From contig JAFGLN010000031.1 in NCBI GenBank assembly GCA_016928025.1, positions 39,603 to 103,602 of the forward strand: 64,000 nucleotides of DNA, in the 5' to 3' direction. The notes under the pieces are model-generated. The model was given only the letters and a program-made list of their open reading frames with translations, made no database searches and was not told the origin of the DNA. The position numbers and the translations under genes are program-made. Below are positions 35,378 through 43,695 of the stretch, piece after piece; positions within the stretch are counted from its first letter, which is position 1, and each line of letters starts with the position of its first letter. The stretch comes from Deltaproteobacteria bacterium. Its GTDB lineage: Bacteria > Desulfobacterota > Syntrophia > Syntrophales > JAFGHS01.

Positions 35378-35665
35378 AGACTTAACTCCTTAAATAGATT
35401 TTAGTTTTATCAATAAGATGAGACTGATTTTTAGATAGTGAAATAGTATGATCGGCGCTCAAAGTCAAATCAAATATCTTACCGGCCCTGTTTATTGAAC
35501 CCGCCGTTCAGAGGTTAATATCCATCTTTTGACGCCTGTTGCTGCGGACGACTTCCGGCAACTGCCCGGGTATCTTGGCATGGCCGGAGCGCTTCCGGGC
35601 ATTATGTATGTGGTGGATCTTGATCGATAGAATACCCGTTGTAAAAAAGCCGGACCCTCTAAATT

Positions 35666-37309
35666 TTACCAGGGATCGACCATGCCATGGCCGGCCTCGG
35701 CGATGCCGGCGCGGGCGGATGCATATGCCAGTCCCCGCATGAGCCATTGGCGCGTTTGGGCCGGATCGATGACGGCATCGATTTCGAGACGTGAGGCCAC
35801 GTTGACCGCCTTCCCTCGATAGTATAAATCGGCCAGCAACCGATCATAGAGAGCCTGGCGTTCCTGAGGGTCTTCGACCGCATCCAGCTCTCGCCGGAAA
35901 CCGGCCTTTACGGCGCCTTCCAGACCCATGCCGCCGAACTCGCCCGTGGGCCAGGCAGCCGTAAAGAAGGAATCATGGAAACCGCCTTTGGCCATGGCCA
36001 TGGCGCCAAGGCCGTAGCCCCGGCGCAAAACGATCGTGAAGTACGGCACCTTGAGATGCGCGCCGATGACGAACATGCGGCCGCAGTGGCGCACATGGGC
36101 GCGCCTTTCGACCTCCGGTCCCACCATGAATCCCGGGGTGTCGCACAGGCACAGAATCGGCAATCCATGGGCATTGCACAGCTGCATGTGATGCACCGCT
36201 TTGTCCGCACCTTCCGCTTCGATCGCTCCCGCCTGGTGCTTGCAGTTGTTGGCAATGACGCCGAAGGCTCTTCCTTCGATGCGAATCAGGCCGGTAATGA
36301 TGCCGGGGCTGAAATCAGGACGCAGTTCCAGGAATGAGTCGGTGTCGGCGATGCCCCTGATGACGGCGCGAACATCGTAAACCCGCCGCCGATTTTCCGG
36401 AACGATTTTCCGCAGGCGGTTCTGGTCGGGTGCTTCCCATTGGGGTGAGGATCCCTGGAAGTACGACAGGTATTGTTTGGCAACTGCCACGGCTTCTCGG
36501 TCGTCTTCTACGGCGATATCGACAACGCCGTTTTGCGTCTGTACGTCCATAGGGCCGACATCTTCGGGAGCGAATACGCCAAGGCCGCCGCCTTCGATCA
36601 TCACCGGCCCGGCCATCCCGATATTGGAGTTGCGGGTCGCGATGATGGCATCGCAGCAGGACAGCAGGACGGCGTTTCCGGCAAAACAGTATCCGGTCAC
36701 GATCCCGACGAGGGGGACGATGCCGTTGAGGCGCCCCATAGCGCTGAAGGTGATCAGATCCAGGCCGGTCGAGCGAATCAGGTCTTTGTCGATATCGCCC
36801 GGTCTGCCGCCGCCGCCTTCCGCAAAGAGAATGACGGGCAAACGGTTTTCGTAAGCCAGATGCAGCATCCGGTCCATCTTTTTGTGGTTAAAAAAGCCCT
36901 GTGTCCCGGCCAGCACCGAATAGTCGTAGGCCAGAACCATTGAGCGGGCTTTGGCTTCATCAAAGGCCGTTCCGTTGATCAACCCGACACCGGCGATCAG
37001 ACCGTCGGCGGGGGTTCTTCGAAAAAGCTCTTCTTCCGTTCGGCGCGAACGCTGGGCGGCGACCGCCAGGGCGCCGTATTCGATAAAGGAGCCGGGATCG
37101 AATAGCTCGTGGACATAGGCGCGGGCCGTGCGCCGGTTCTTTTGTTGCCGCTTTGCGACGACATCCGGTCTCCGCTCGTCGAGGCCTAAGGCGTGCCTCT
37201 CGATGACCTCGGCCAGATCGGCGCGGACAGGCTCATTTTCTTCCTGATTCTTCGTGGTCGGTATTTTATTTTTCCTGTCTGTTTTTTGATTATCTTTTGA
37301 TTTTTCCAT
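35666..37309 (-). CDS. acyl-CoA carboxylase, carboxyltransferase (beta) subunit
   Basis: A 547-residue carboxyltransferase of the propionyl/methylcrotonyl/glutaconyl-CoA type, about 30 residues longer than usual because of a charged N-terminal extension (KSKDNQKTDRKNK). Blocks include DPGSFIEYGALAV, GTQGFFNHKKMDRML, LFAEGGGGRPGD, the oxyanion-hole pair GRLNGIVPLVGIVTGYCFAGNA and YGLGAMAMAKGGFHD, and CDTPGFMVGPEVE. No biotin carboxylase or biotin carrier is next to it, so partner subunits must be elsewhere, or it is a decarboxylase-type subunit. A consensus promoter lies 50 bases upstream at 37359-37387. Confidence 0.88.
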   Translation of the reverse strand: MEKSKDNQKTDRKNKIPTTKNQEENEPVRADLAEVIERHALGLDERRPDVVAKRQQKNRRTARAYVHELFDPGSFIEYGALAVAAQRSRRTEEELFRRTPADGLIAGVGLINGTAFDEAKARSMVLAYDYSVLAGTQGFFNHKKMDRMLHLAYENRLPVILFAEGGGGRPGDIDKDLIRSTGLDLITFSAMGRLNGIVPLVGIVTGYCFAGNAVLLSCCDAIIATRNSNIGMAGPVMIEGGGLGVFAPEDVGPMDVQTQNGVVDIAVEDDREAVAVAKQYLSYFQGSSPQWEAPDQNRLRKIVPENRRRVYDVRAVIRGIADTDSFLELRPDFSPGIITGLIRIEGRAFGVIANNCKHQAGAIEAEGADKAVHHMQLCNAHGLPILCLCDTPGFMVGPEVERRAHVRHCGRMFVIGAHLKVPYFTIVLRRGYGLGAMAMAKGGFHDSFFTAAWPTGEFGGMGLEGAVKAGFRRELDAVEDPQERQALYDRLLADLYYRGKAVNVASRLEIDAVIDPAQTRQWLMRGLAYASARAGIAEAGHGMVDPW

Positions 37310-37358
37310 GCGTACCTCTCAAAACAGGACGGTCGGTCCGTTGCTTTATAATAATGGA

Positions 37359-37387
37359 AGTATATGTAGATGAAAAGAACGTGTCAA
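37359..37387 (-). promoter_or_regulatory. consensus sigma70 promoter before the carboxyltransferase gene
   Basis: On the minus strand TTGACA (37387-37382) and TATACT (37364-37359) are separated by 17 bases, and the gene starts 50 bases downstream. The same GGAAGTATA...GTCAAGAGG wording, read on the plus strand, recurs near 21256. Confidence 0.7.
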
Positions 37388-37575
37388 GAGGTACATGATC
37401 GAGATGCGGAAGGTCTGTTGAATCATGCAGGCGGCAGATCATCGGACCTGTTTTTATTGACGCATGCGATTGTCTTTGATTGATGTGCCGTCGGCGAAGG
37501 TCGTTTCAGCGCTATTGCAGAGAGCCATTTGTCCATGCTTCAAATGATCAAAACATTATGATCGGCTTCGATAGC

Positions 37576-38796
37576 TTACATCATATCCTGTTGGCTGAGG
37601 TCTACGGCACGGTCTATCTCTTCCTTCAGCGGTGCCGGGAGGCCCGGAATGTCGACGCTGAGAAAGCCCCGGACGATGGTGGCCGTCGCTTCGTCTTCCG
37701 TAAGACCCCGCGACATGAGATAGAGGATTTCGTCCTGGGCGATTTTGCCGACTGCCGCTTCATGGGACATGTCGACGCCGTCTGCCTTTCCCGTGAGTTC
37801 GGGAACGGCATGGATCGATCCTCCCTTCAGAATGAGGCCGCGGCACTCGAGGTGTCCCCGGACGCCGGGAAGTTCCCCGATCAGGTCGCCACGGGCGACG
37901 ATGTTTCCGCCGTTGGTGATGGCCCGAGAGATGACTTCGGCGCGTGTCTCCGGCGCACTGAGATAGACGCGACCACCCACGTCCAGCTCTCCGGCGGGGC
38001 TTCCCACGAGAAGACTATAGAACCGGGCGACGGCCCCCGTGCCCATCAGATAGGTGGTGGGATACATCTGGAGCGATTTGACCGGTTTCATGGAAATATA
38101 GTTATTCAGAAAGAGGCCCCCTTCTTCGACTACCCCGGCCGATCGCGGTCGGACCGCGACGTCTTCCGACCAGTGATGGATCATGGTGAAGCTCAGTTTG
38201 GCGTTCTTTTTGACGTAGAATTCCGAGATGCCGACGTGGAGCCCGCTGGAGACATGGGCAGCCGTCGCGCAGCCGGTGATGATATGGAGCTCCGAGTCTT
38301 CCTCGGCGATGATGATATTATGAACATTCTGGCTGAAGCCCTCTTTTTCGATGTACATGCAGGCCTGGGCCGGGAAAGCGACTTTGGTTCCCGGTAAGGC
38401 CCGGATAACGTATCCGTTGTGCAGATCGAGGCGGGCGCGGGCCGTATATTTGTCTGTGTCGACGGAGAGCAGTTTCCAGTAGTAATCCTGCACCCAATCC
38501 AGTTTTTCCAGGGCCGTCTTAATGGGAATGATCTCCAGCCCTTCCTGAAAGGAGGTGGAATAGACGGAAGCCCCGTCTTTTTGCAGGTATGTTCCCGACC
38601 TCACCCCTTTTCGGGAATCGATGCCGGCCATGAGCATGCGCTTTCTTTCTTCTTCCGGCAGCTGTTCTATGTCTTGGATGGCCTCATGGGGAGGAGTATC
38701 CGTCGAATAAGCGTCGAGATCGATATCCGGTCCCAGAACCGCCTTCTTTTCTTTCGCTTCCCGGGCTTTGGTATCTAAATCGCGCATCGTACACAC
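37576..38796 (-). CDS. smsB: SufB/SufD-like Fe-S scaffold protein (SmsB type)
   Basis: A 406-residue scaffold with the parallel beta-helix core of SufB/SufD: repeats such as KLSFTMIHHWSEDVAVRPRSAGVVEEGG, MGTGAVARFYSLLVGSPAGELDVGG and HLECRGLILKGGS (locations in the middle third), and a C-terminal MSHEAAVGKIAQDEILYLMSRGLTEDEAT segment with the conserved E and H region that binds SufC. It is shorter than SufB (about 480) and lone, as expected for the single SmsB subunit of the minimal SUF-like system. It overlaps the SmsC-like gene upstream by 22 bases, implying coupled translation. No suf genes for S, E or U were seen. Confidence 0.85.
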   Translation of the reverse strand: MCTMRDLDTKAREAKEKKAVLGPDIDLDAYSTDTPPHEAIQDIEQLPEEERKRMLMAGIDSRKGVRSGTYLQKDGASVYSTSFQEGLEIIPIKTALEKLDWVQDYYWKLLSVDTDKYTARARLDLHNGYVIRALPGTKVAFPAQACMYIEKEGFSQNVHNIIIAEEDSELHIITGCATAAHVSSGLHVGISEFYVKKNAKLSFTMIHHWSEDVAVRPRSAGVVEEGGLFLNNYISMKPVKSLQMYPTTYLMGTGAVARFYSLLVGSPAGELDVGGRVYLSAPETRAEVISRAITNGGNIVARGDLIGELPGVRGHLECRGLILKGGSIHAVPELTGKADGVDMSHEAAVGKIAQDEILYLMSRGLTEDEATATIVRGFLSVDIPGLPAPLKEEIDRAVDLSQQDMM

Positions 38797-39530
38797 TCCT
38801 CGTATCCGACCTCTTTAATCTGTTTGAATATTTCCGTGGGATTGCTTTTGCAGGCCAGAATGCCGTTATAGAGGACCTGCCCCATATCGGCGGTGACATA
38901 GTCCAGGATGAATCCGGTATGGGTGATGATCAGTCCCATTTTCGTCCGTTCTTCTTTCATTTCTTTGACCGATTTGCCGGGAATATGCTTATGCTCGCGC
39001 TGAAGGAGTTCACCGATGGTATTGCCGATAAGCACGATGTTTTCAAGATCCACACCCGATTCCGGTTCATCGAACAGCAGCAGATCGGGGTTCTGTGCCG
39101 TCAGCTGCATCAGCTCGGAACGTTTGATTTCACCGCCCGAAAATCCGACATTGATGTCGCGTTCCAAAAAATCGGAAAAATTGAGGCGATCCGCCAGGGC
39201 GGACACATCGACGCCGTTTCCGGAACAGATTTCGACCATCTGCTTCGTTTTGAGTCCCTTGATGCTGGGGGGGCGCTGGTAAGACATGCCGATACCCAAC
39301 CGTGCCCGCTCATTAATGGTCATATGGGTAATGTCTTCGCCTTTGAAGGAGATTTTTCCGGCCGTGACGCGATACTGGGGATATCCCATGATTGTCATCA
39401 ACAGGGATGTTTTTCCCGACCCGTTGGGGCCGAAGAGGATGTGCGTCTCCCCCGGCTTGATTTCAAGATCAATGTGCCTGAGTATTTCCTTGTCGCCAAG
39501 CATTACTTGGAGATCTTCTATTAAAAGCAT
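38775..39530 (-). CDS. smsC: SufC-like Fe-S assembly ATPase (SmsC type)
   Basis: A 251-residue ABC ATPase. Walker A is ILFGPNGSGKTSLL, the signature region is GFSGGEIKRSELMQL, Walker B is LLLFDEPESGVDLENI, and the H-loop is LIITHTGFILD. The GFSGGE-(K)R wording and E-S-G-V-D-L after Walker B are typical of SufC/SmsC, which energises the beta-helix scaffold, rather than of transporter ATPases. It precedes and overlaps smsB. A promoter candidate (TTGACA-18-TATGTA) lies at 39608-39637 on the same strand. Confidence 0.9.
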   Translation of the reverse strand: MLLIEDLQVMLGDKEILRHIDLEIKPGETHILFGPNGSGKTSLLMTIMGYPQYRVTAGKISFKGEDITHMTINERARLGIGMSYQRPPSIKGLKTKQMVEICSGNGVDVSALADRLNFSDFLERDINVGFSGGEIKRSELMQLTAQNPDLLLFDEPESGVDLENIVLIGNTIGELLQREHKHIPGKSVKEMKEERTKMGLIITHTGFILDYVTADMGQVLYNGILACKSNPTEIFKQIKEVGYEECVRCAI

Positions 39531-39607
39531 TTTACGTTCCTAAAAAATCGATTTGGTCACGATGAAAATTACCCGCTCATGCTTCGGGAACCTTCAATGA
39601 AAAACGC

Positions 39608-39637
39608 TACATACCTTCTCTTGCCGGGAAATGTCAA
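39608..39637 (-). promoter_or_regulatory. candidate sigma70 promoter for smsCB
   Basis: On the minus strand TTGACA (39637-39632) is followed after 18 bases by TATGTA (39613-39608). The smsC start is 78 bases downstream. No IscR- or SufR-type palindrome was recognised. Confidence 0.5.
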
Positions 39638-39663
39638 GCGATATTTCTCGTGCCCTTCCATCT

Positions 39664-40377
39664 TCAATCGATCAACTCTGTTATTTGATGAATGATCCTG
39701 TCCGGAATAATTTTGGAGGCGGGTGGAAGCCCCTGCCGGGCGTGATCGTTCCAAATGCCATGGATGCCCAGTTTCTGGGGTCCGCCTACATCCCATTCCA
39801 GATTGTCCCCCACGGACCAGACGTCTTCCGGCTTTAGGCCCAATTCATCCAGCGCCCGATAATAAACGGCCATCTCCGGCTTTCCAAAACCCATTTCTCC
39901 TTCAATCAGGATGGCGTTGAAATATTTTTCAAGATCGAACCGTCTGATCTTGCTGCGCTGCTTGTGCCCTTCTCCGTTTGTCATGAGGGCCAGCAAAACG
40001 CCATGCTGCCGGAGGTGCTCCAGCGTTTCTTTGCCCCCGTCAAAAAGATGCACGGCATCTTCTCTTTGTTTTGAGAAGGCATCGGCAACCTGCAAGGCTA
40101 TGGACTCATTGATATTCAATTTTTGGAATGCCAGGGAGACGATGAGTCGTCGGGCGTTGTTCAGATCATTGCGGCCGTTTTTGTGGCGTTCGGCGTCGGA
40201 CCAGTACCAGTTACCGATCTCCCGGATCGCCGTAAACAGCGTATTGGGTTCACCTAAAGTGTAGCGGTCAGCGTATTCCCGGCAGACATCGTGCCAGGTG
40301 GGATCGGCCACGGCCGAATAGGAAACGATCGTGTCATCCAGATCAAAGAGAATACCTTTGGGAAGCATGTTATACAC
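39664..40377 (-). CDS. HAD-superfamily hydrolase (phosphatase)
   Basis: A 237-residue HAD hydrolase. The nucleophile motif I is ILFDLDDTIVS (Asp nucleophile and +2 Asp), motif II is LALMTNGEGH, the motif III Lys lies in MGFGKPEMAVY, and motif IV is VWSVGDNLEWDVGG. A helical cap is present (about residues 20-95). It most resembles YjjG/GPH-type phosphatases of nucleotides or sugar phosphates; the substrate is not determined. It is followed only by the divergent smsC promoter region. The ATG at 40377 lies 30 bases from a -10 box. Confidence 0.87.
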   Translation of the reverse strand: MYNMLPKGILFDLDDTIVSYSAVADPTWHDVCREYADRYTLGEPNTLFTAIREIGNWYWSDAERHKNGRNDLNNARRLIVSLAFQKLNINESIALQVADAFSKQREDAVHLFDGGKETLEHLRQHGVLLALMTNGEGHKQRSKIRRFDLEKYFNAILIEGEMGFGKPEMAVYYRALDELGLKPEDVWSVGDNLEWDVGGPQKLGIHGIWNDHARQGLPPASKIIPDRIIHQITELID

Positions 40378-40407
40378 CTGTCTGATGAACCGTTTTGCAA
40401 TGTCTAT

Positions 40408-40437
40408 AATATAACGATATTTTTACGCAGTTGTCTA
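40408..40437 (-). promoter_or_regulatory. candidate sigma70 promoter before HAD gene
   Basis: On the minus strand TAGACA (40437-40432) and TATATT (40413-40408) are 18 bases apart, 30 bases before the start. An AT-rich context supports it, but this may also only be leader of an operon with the amidoligase gene. Confidence 0.4.
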
Positions 40438-40451
40438 AAATATTCTGGATT

Positions 40452-41138
40452 TCAAGAAGGATTTGAATTTACCCGCATTTTGCTGTTGCTGCCCAACTTT
40501 CTCAAAACATGAAATGCGACCTTCAAAGCTTTGTATACATCTACGTTACAAGGTAAGGAACGATATTCAAAACCGTGTTGTTTGGTTTCATATTCACCGC
40601 TGATTCTGTCAGCGGCCGCTATTTCTTTTTGAAAAGCATCGTCCATAGCCGCTACAATTTCATGTACCTGCGGCGATGAAAAAGGAATGACGCGGCCCAA
40701 GCCGTCCCTCATACTGAAATGAACATGCGTGCCTGCCGTCAGTTTGCAGTTATCGCCGTTAAAAAACATTCCAAGATGATGAGAACTTTTTGCATGATAA
40801 ATATTCTTCGTTAAATCCTGAGACCTGTCTGCTCCATATTTGTCGTAAAAATATTTTGCCTTCCGAGTTGGAACAACCAGATAAGGAATGTCCACCAGTT
40901 CCATGCCGAATTTATCTGCGCGGTGTTCCCAATAGGATTTGGTCATATCCCAGGTCATCTTTACGGTATTCAAATGCATCCAGGGCTCGCTGCGAAGTTC
41001 GACCAGGAAACCGAAAGCATCGGCCGGGAATTCATACTCCCCGGGTTCAAGGATTCGGTCTAAGAGGTTCAATGAATCGTCTTTTCTCAAGAGAAAAAAC
41101 TCTTTTTCTATTCCGACCTCCGAATATATTTTCCCCAT
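40452..41138 (-). CDS. putative amidoligase (COOH-NH2 ligase/GCS-like fold)
   Basis: About 228 residues. SEVGIEKEFFL near the N-terminus (E11, E13) resembles the first metal-binding strand of glutamine synthetase/glutamate-cysteine ligase folds, GTHVHFS gives a central His pair, and GFEYRSLPCNVDVYKAL matches the YRSLP segment of phiEco32-type COOH-NH2 ligases. Such proteins join a carboxylate and an amine with ATP. The start at 41138 was chosen since GGAGG lies just before it; an upstream in-frame ATG would overlap the methyltransferase gene. It sits behind a methyltransferase and before a HAD phosphatase. The function is tentative. Confidence 0.65.
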   Translation of the reverse strand: MGKIYSEVGIEKEFFLLRKDDSLNLLDRILEPGEYEFPADAFGFLVELRSEPWMHLNTVKMTWDMTKSYWEHRADKFGMELVDIPYLVVPTRKAKYFYDKYGADRSQDLTKNIYHAKSSHHLGMFFNGDNCKLTAGTHVHFSMRDGLGRVIPFSSPQVHEIVAAMDDAFQKEIAAADRISGEYETKQHGFEYRSLPCNVDVYKALKVAFHVLRKLGSNSKMRVNSNPS

Positions 41139-41166
41139 TGTTTCCTCCATGCCTGTTGTCAATAAT

Positions 41167-41937
41167 TCATGCAAATTTGCTTTTTCTGCCGAGAGTCAAC
41201 GTCATCCTATCGCAAAGGAGCCATTTGTCATTCGGGTTTCCGGCTACATGGTCTTCGAGACGGCGGAGCCCTGCTTGGAAGGATTCCTCCGATATCATGC
41301 TTAAAACGGATGTGCTCTTTGCTCGGGCCGCATCGAGGTGAGCCGCGCCGGTCTTATACGTCTGCTGCATGATCTCTTGTGAAGAGATGTCGACAAAACC
41401 GGCATCAAGGAGCCATTTCTCCAGACGTTCCCGCGAAAATATTCTCTGTTGATCAATCTCAACGGCTTCCGGGAAAAAAGTATGTTCAGCATCATTTCGG
41501 ATTTGATCCATTGTTCCATATCGAATGAGGATGATGCCGGAAGGGACCAAAACCCTGTAACACTCTTTCAATACCATCGGTGGGTGGTTGCAGTGATGCA
41601 GCAGGTGGGACATGAAGGCAATTTCGAACGATCCGGCCGGAAAGGCCAATGCTTGCGCATCACCAAGAATCCACCTCACATTGAAGTTGGAATCTTTTTC
41701 CATCGCTTTCACCAGCATTTCCGCCGAGGAATCGACGCCGGTCATATCGAACCCCAGTCGTGCGGCCATGGGTAAGGAGAAACGGCCCGTCCCGCAGCCG
41801 AGATCGAGGACTTTAGCCCCGGCCGAAGCCCTGGAGAACTTCGCGACGAGGTCGAGCCACATCATGAGGTTCTTTTCCGTCAATGTCCGCCCCTTGTCGT
41901 AATAAGAGGCAATCTCGCTATAGTCCGCCTTGATCAT
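41167..41937 (-). CDS. class I SAM-dependent methyltransferase
   Basis: A 256-residue Rossmann-fold methyltransferase. VLDLGCGTGRFSLPMA is the SAM-binding motif I, MTGVDSSAEML motif II, FPAGSFEIAFMSHLLHH motif IV with the His-rich post-motif, and ECYRVLVPSGIILIRYGTMDQ motif V. It resembles UbiE/Methyltransf_11 small-molecule enzymes. The acceptor is unknown. It precedes the putative amidoligase on the same strand by 28 bases, so the two may act on the same molecule. Its start lies 116 bases from a divergent LysR gene, whose product may regulate it; that is inference. Confidence 0.88.
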   Translation of the reverse strand: MIKADYSEIASYYDKGRTLTEKNLMMWLDLVAKFSRASAGAKVLDLGCGTGRFSLPMAARLGFDMTGVDSSAEMLVKAMEKDSNFNVRWILGDAQALAFPAGSFEIAFMSHLLHHCNHPPMVLKECYRVLVPSGIILIRYGTMDQIRNDAEHTFFPEAVEIDQQRIFSRERLEKWLLDAGFVDISSQEIMQQTYKTGAAHLDAARAKSTSVLSMISEESFQAGLRRLEDHVAGNPNDKWLLCDRMTLTLGRKSKFA

Positions 41938-42053
41938 GAAACCATCTTTTCTAATAGTGGGAATATCCGTATTTTTTTCTTGCGCCGCCAGGATAAGTAT
42001 GTTTTAAGTATAAATCAAATTGATAATATTTATAGTTTTAATAAGATTAACTT

Positions 42054-42959
42054 ATGATAACAAGCATGGAACAGCTCACGGCCTTTCGGGCTGTGGCGGA
42101 AACAGGCAGCTTTACGCGGGCGGCGGAAAAGCTGTTCCGGACCCAGCCGGCGATCAGCCAGGCCATCCGGTCTCTGGAGGAAGAGTTGGGGGAACTGCTC
42201 TTCACGCGAGAGGGACGGCAAAGCCGTTTGACTCAGGCCGGCCGGATTTTCCTGATCCATGTGGAAGAGATGTTTGAAACACTGGAACAGGGAAGAGACC
42301 GGGTTGCCGCTTTAAAAGACCTGACTGCAGGAGAGCTGACAATCAGCACCAGCGATACGACGGCCTATTATATCCTGCCGGATGTGTTAAAAAGGTTTCG
42401 GGATCAATACCCGGGAGTCGATGTCCGCATTCAGTGCAAGCCGTCGCCGGAGTCGGCGGCACAGGTGGCGGCCCGGGAGGCGGATGTCGGCATCGTAACA
42501 CTGCCTATAGAGAACCCAAAACTGGCCTGCGAGGATTTAATCCTCCGAGAAGATGTGGCGATCTGCGCGCCGACGCACGAACTGGCCAAACGCAGGAAAA
42601 TCGTGTTTCAAGACCTCGCCGCTCATCCGCTGCTTTTGTTGGATCACGGCTCCAACACCCGGACCTACATCGACCGGCGCTTCAGGGACGCCAGTCTGAA
42701 GCCTCAGATCATCATGGAGCTGGGAAGCATCGAAGTGATCAAGAAGCTCGTGCAGCTGCAGTTCGGTATCTCCATCGTTCCCCTCATTGCCCTGCAGACG
42801 GAAATAGAACAGGGAACATTAAAGGCCCTTCGCGTCTTCAAGAAATCCGAATGCCGGACCCTCGGCATTATTTATCCCGAAAGGGGAATTCATTCTCTTG
42901 CCGCCCGTATCTTTATTGAGATGCTGAGGAATTATCTGGATGGTAAAGCCAGGTTATAG
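42054..42959 (+). CDS. LysR-family transcriptional regulator
   Basis: A 301-residue LysR regulator. The N-terminal winged helix reads FRAVAETGSFTRAAEKLF, followed by RTQPAISQAIRSLEEELG and LLFTREGRQSRLTQAG (residues about 9-66). A periplasmic-binding-type effector domain begins near residue 92 (ELTISTSDTTAYYILP). LTRs commonly control a divergent gene; here the divergent neighbour is the methyltransferase. The downstream plus-strand genes (liv-type transport) are over 700 bases away. Effector unknown. The start is ATG at 42054 with only a weak ribosome-binding site; the upstream region is very AT-rich. Confidence 0.93.
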   Translation: MITSMEQLTAFRAVAETGSFTRAAEKLFRTQPAISQAIRSLEEELGELLFTREGRQSRLTQAGRIFLIHVEEMFETLEQGRDRVAALKDLTAGELTISTSDTTAYYILPDVLKRFRDQYPGVDVRIQCKPSPESAAQVAAREADVGIVTLPIENPKLACEDLILREDVAICAPTHELAKRRKIVFQDLAAHPLLLLDHGSNTRTYIDRRFRDASLKPQIIMELGSIEVIKKLVQLQFGISIVPLIALQTEIEQGTLKALRVFKKSECRTLGIIYPERGIHSLAARIFIEMLRNYLDGKARL

Positions 42960-43695
42960 GAAAATCGATTATGTTTTCCATATCATGTTCTCCTTTTGTA
43001 AATGATGGCTAAATCGGCATCTCAAAAACCCGGCTTATTGTAAAACCAAATATTTGCAGAATTGACCCATAAAACGAGTATTTAAATTAAAAGGGGGAAA
43101 AATATTCATATGAAGACACAACCTTTTAATTTGACAACTCGAATGCGGCTTGATATTTTTCTAAAGGTTGTTTCAGTTCGTAACAGGTAAAATGATGAGG
43201 AATGTTGCCTTATGACTGAGGTAACAGAGAGAAATTGTTAACCTGAATAACCATCCGAATTCTGCCAGGATGGCATTGATGCGACCTCAGATGATCAAAT
43301 AATATTCCGATCCTTCCTCCACTTTGGGCAGAAGAACAGCAGATTACAGTAATCGCAAGTTTTAGGTATTTTAACAGACCAAGGCATGAGAAGGCTTTTC
43401 AAAAATGAGCCAACCTGAAAAACCCCAAAAGTGTTTTCAGGTCTTTAAACCGACGAAACGGGGATCGGTTATGTGGCACTTCAGCCGTTTTTTGCCGGAA
43501 AAAGCAAGGGCCATCATGTCACCGGTCTATGCCGTGATGAAGTGATACTGCTTGGACATATCAAAACCGTTCTCAATTTTAACACAAATGAATAAGGACA
43601 CGGTAGTTGCCGCAATGATGTCGACAACAAGAAAAGCGTCGTTTTTAAAAGCGTTTGGTTTTTTTATTTTTCAAAATAAAAGGGGGGAAAGAATC
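42960..43695 (+). other. 736-base gap without a confident gene
   Basis: No intact gene was recognised. A TTGACA-17-TATTTT pair lies at 43131-43159. CCTGAAAA...TTTTCAGG arms form a small hairpin at 43414-43441. A stop-free stretch at about 43447-43590 reads DETGIGYVALQPFF...LLGHIKTVLNF and may be a protein remnant; no family was recognised. The reading frame of the next gene is also open in 43552-43695 but has no ribosome-binding site there. Confidence 0.5.

Noticed and set aside
35512..35631. Stop-free stretch reading VAADDFRQLPGYLGMAGALPG
   Set aside because: It has no start or family match and ends in a normal stop after about 35 codons; it could be a gene relic but support is too weak to annotate.
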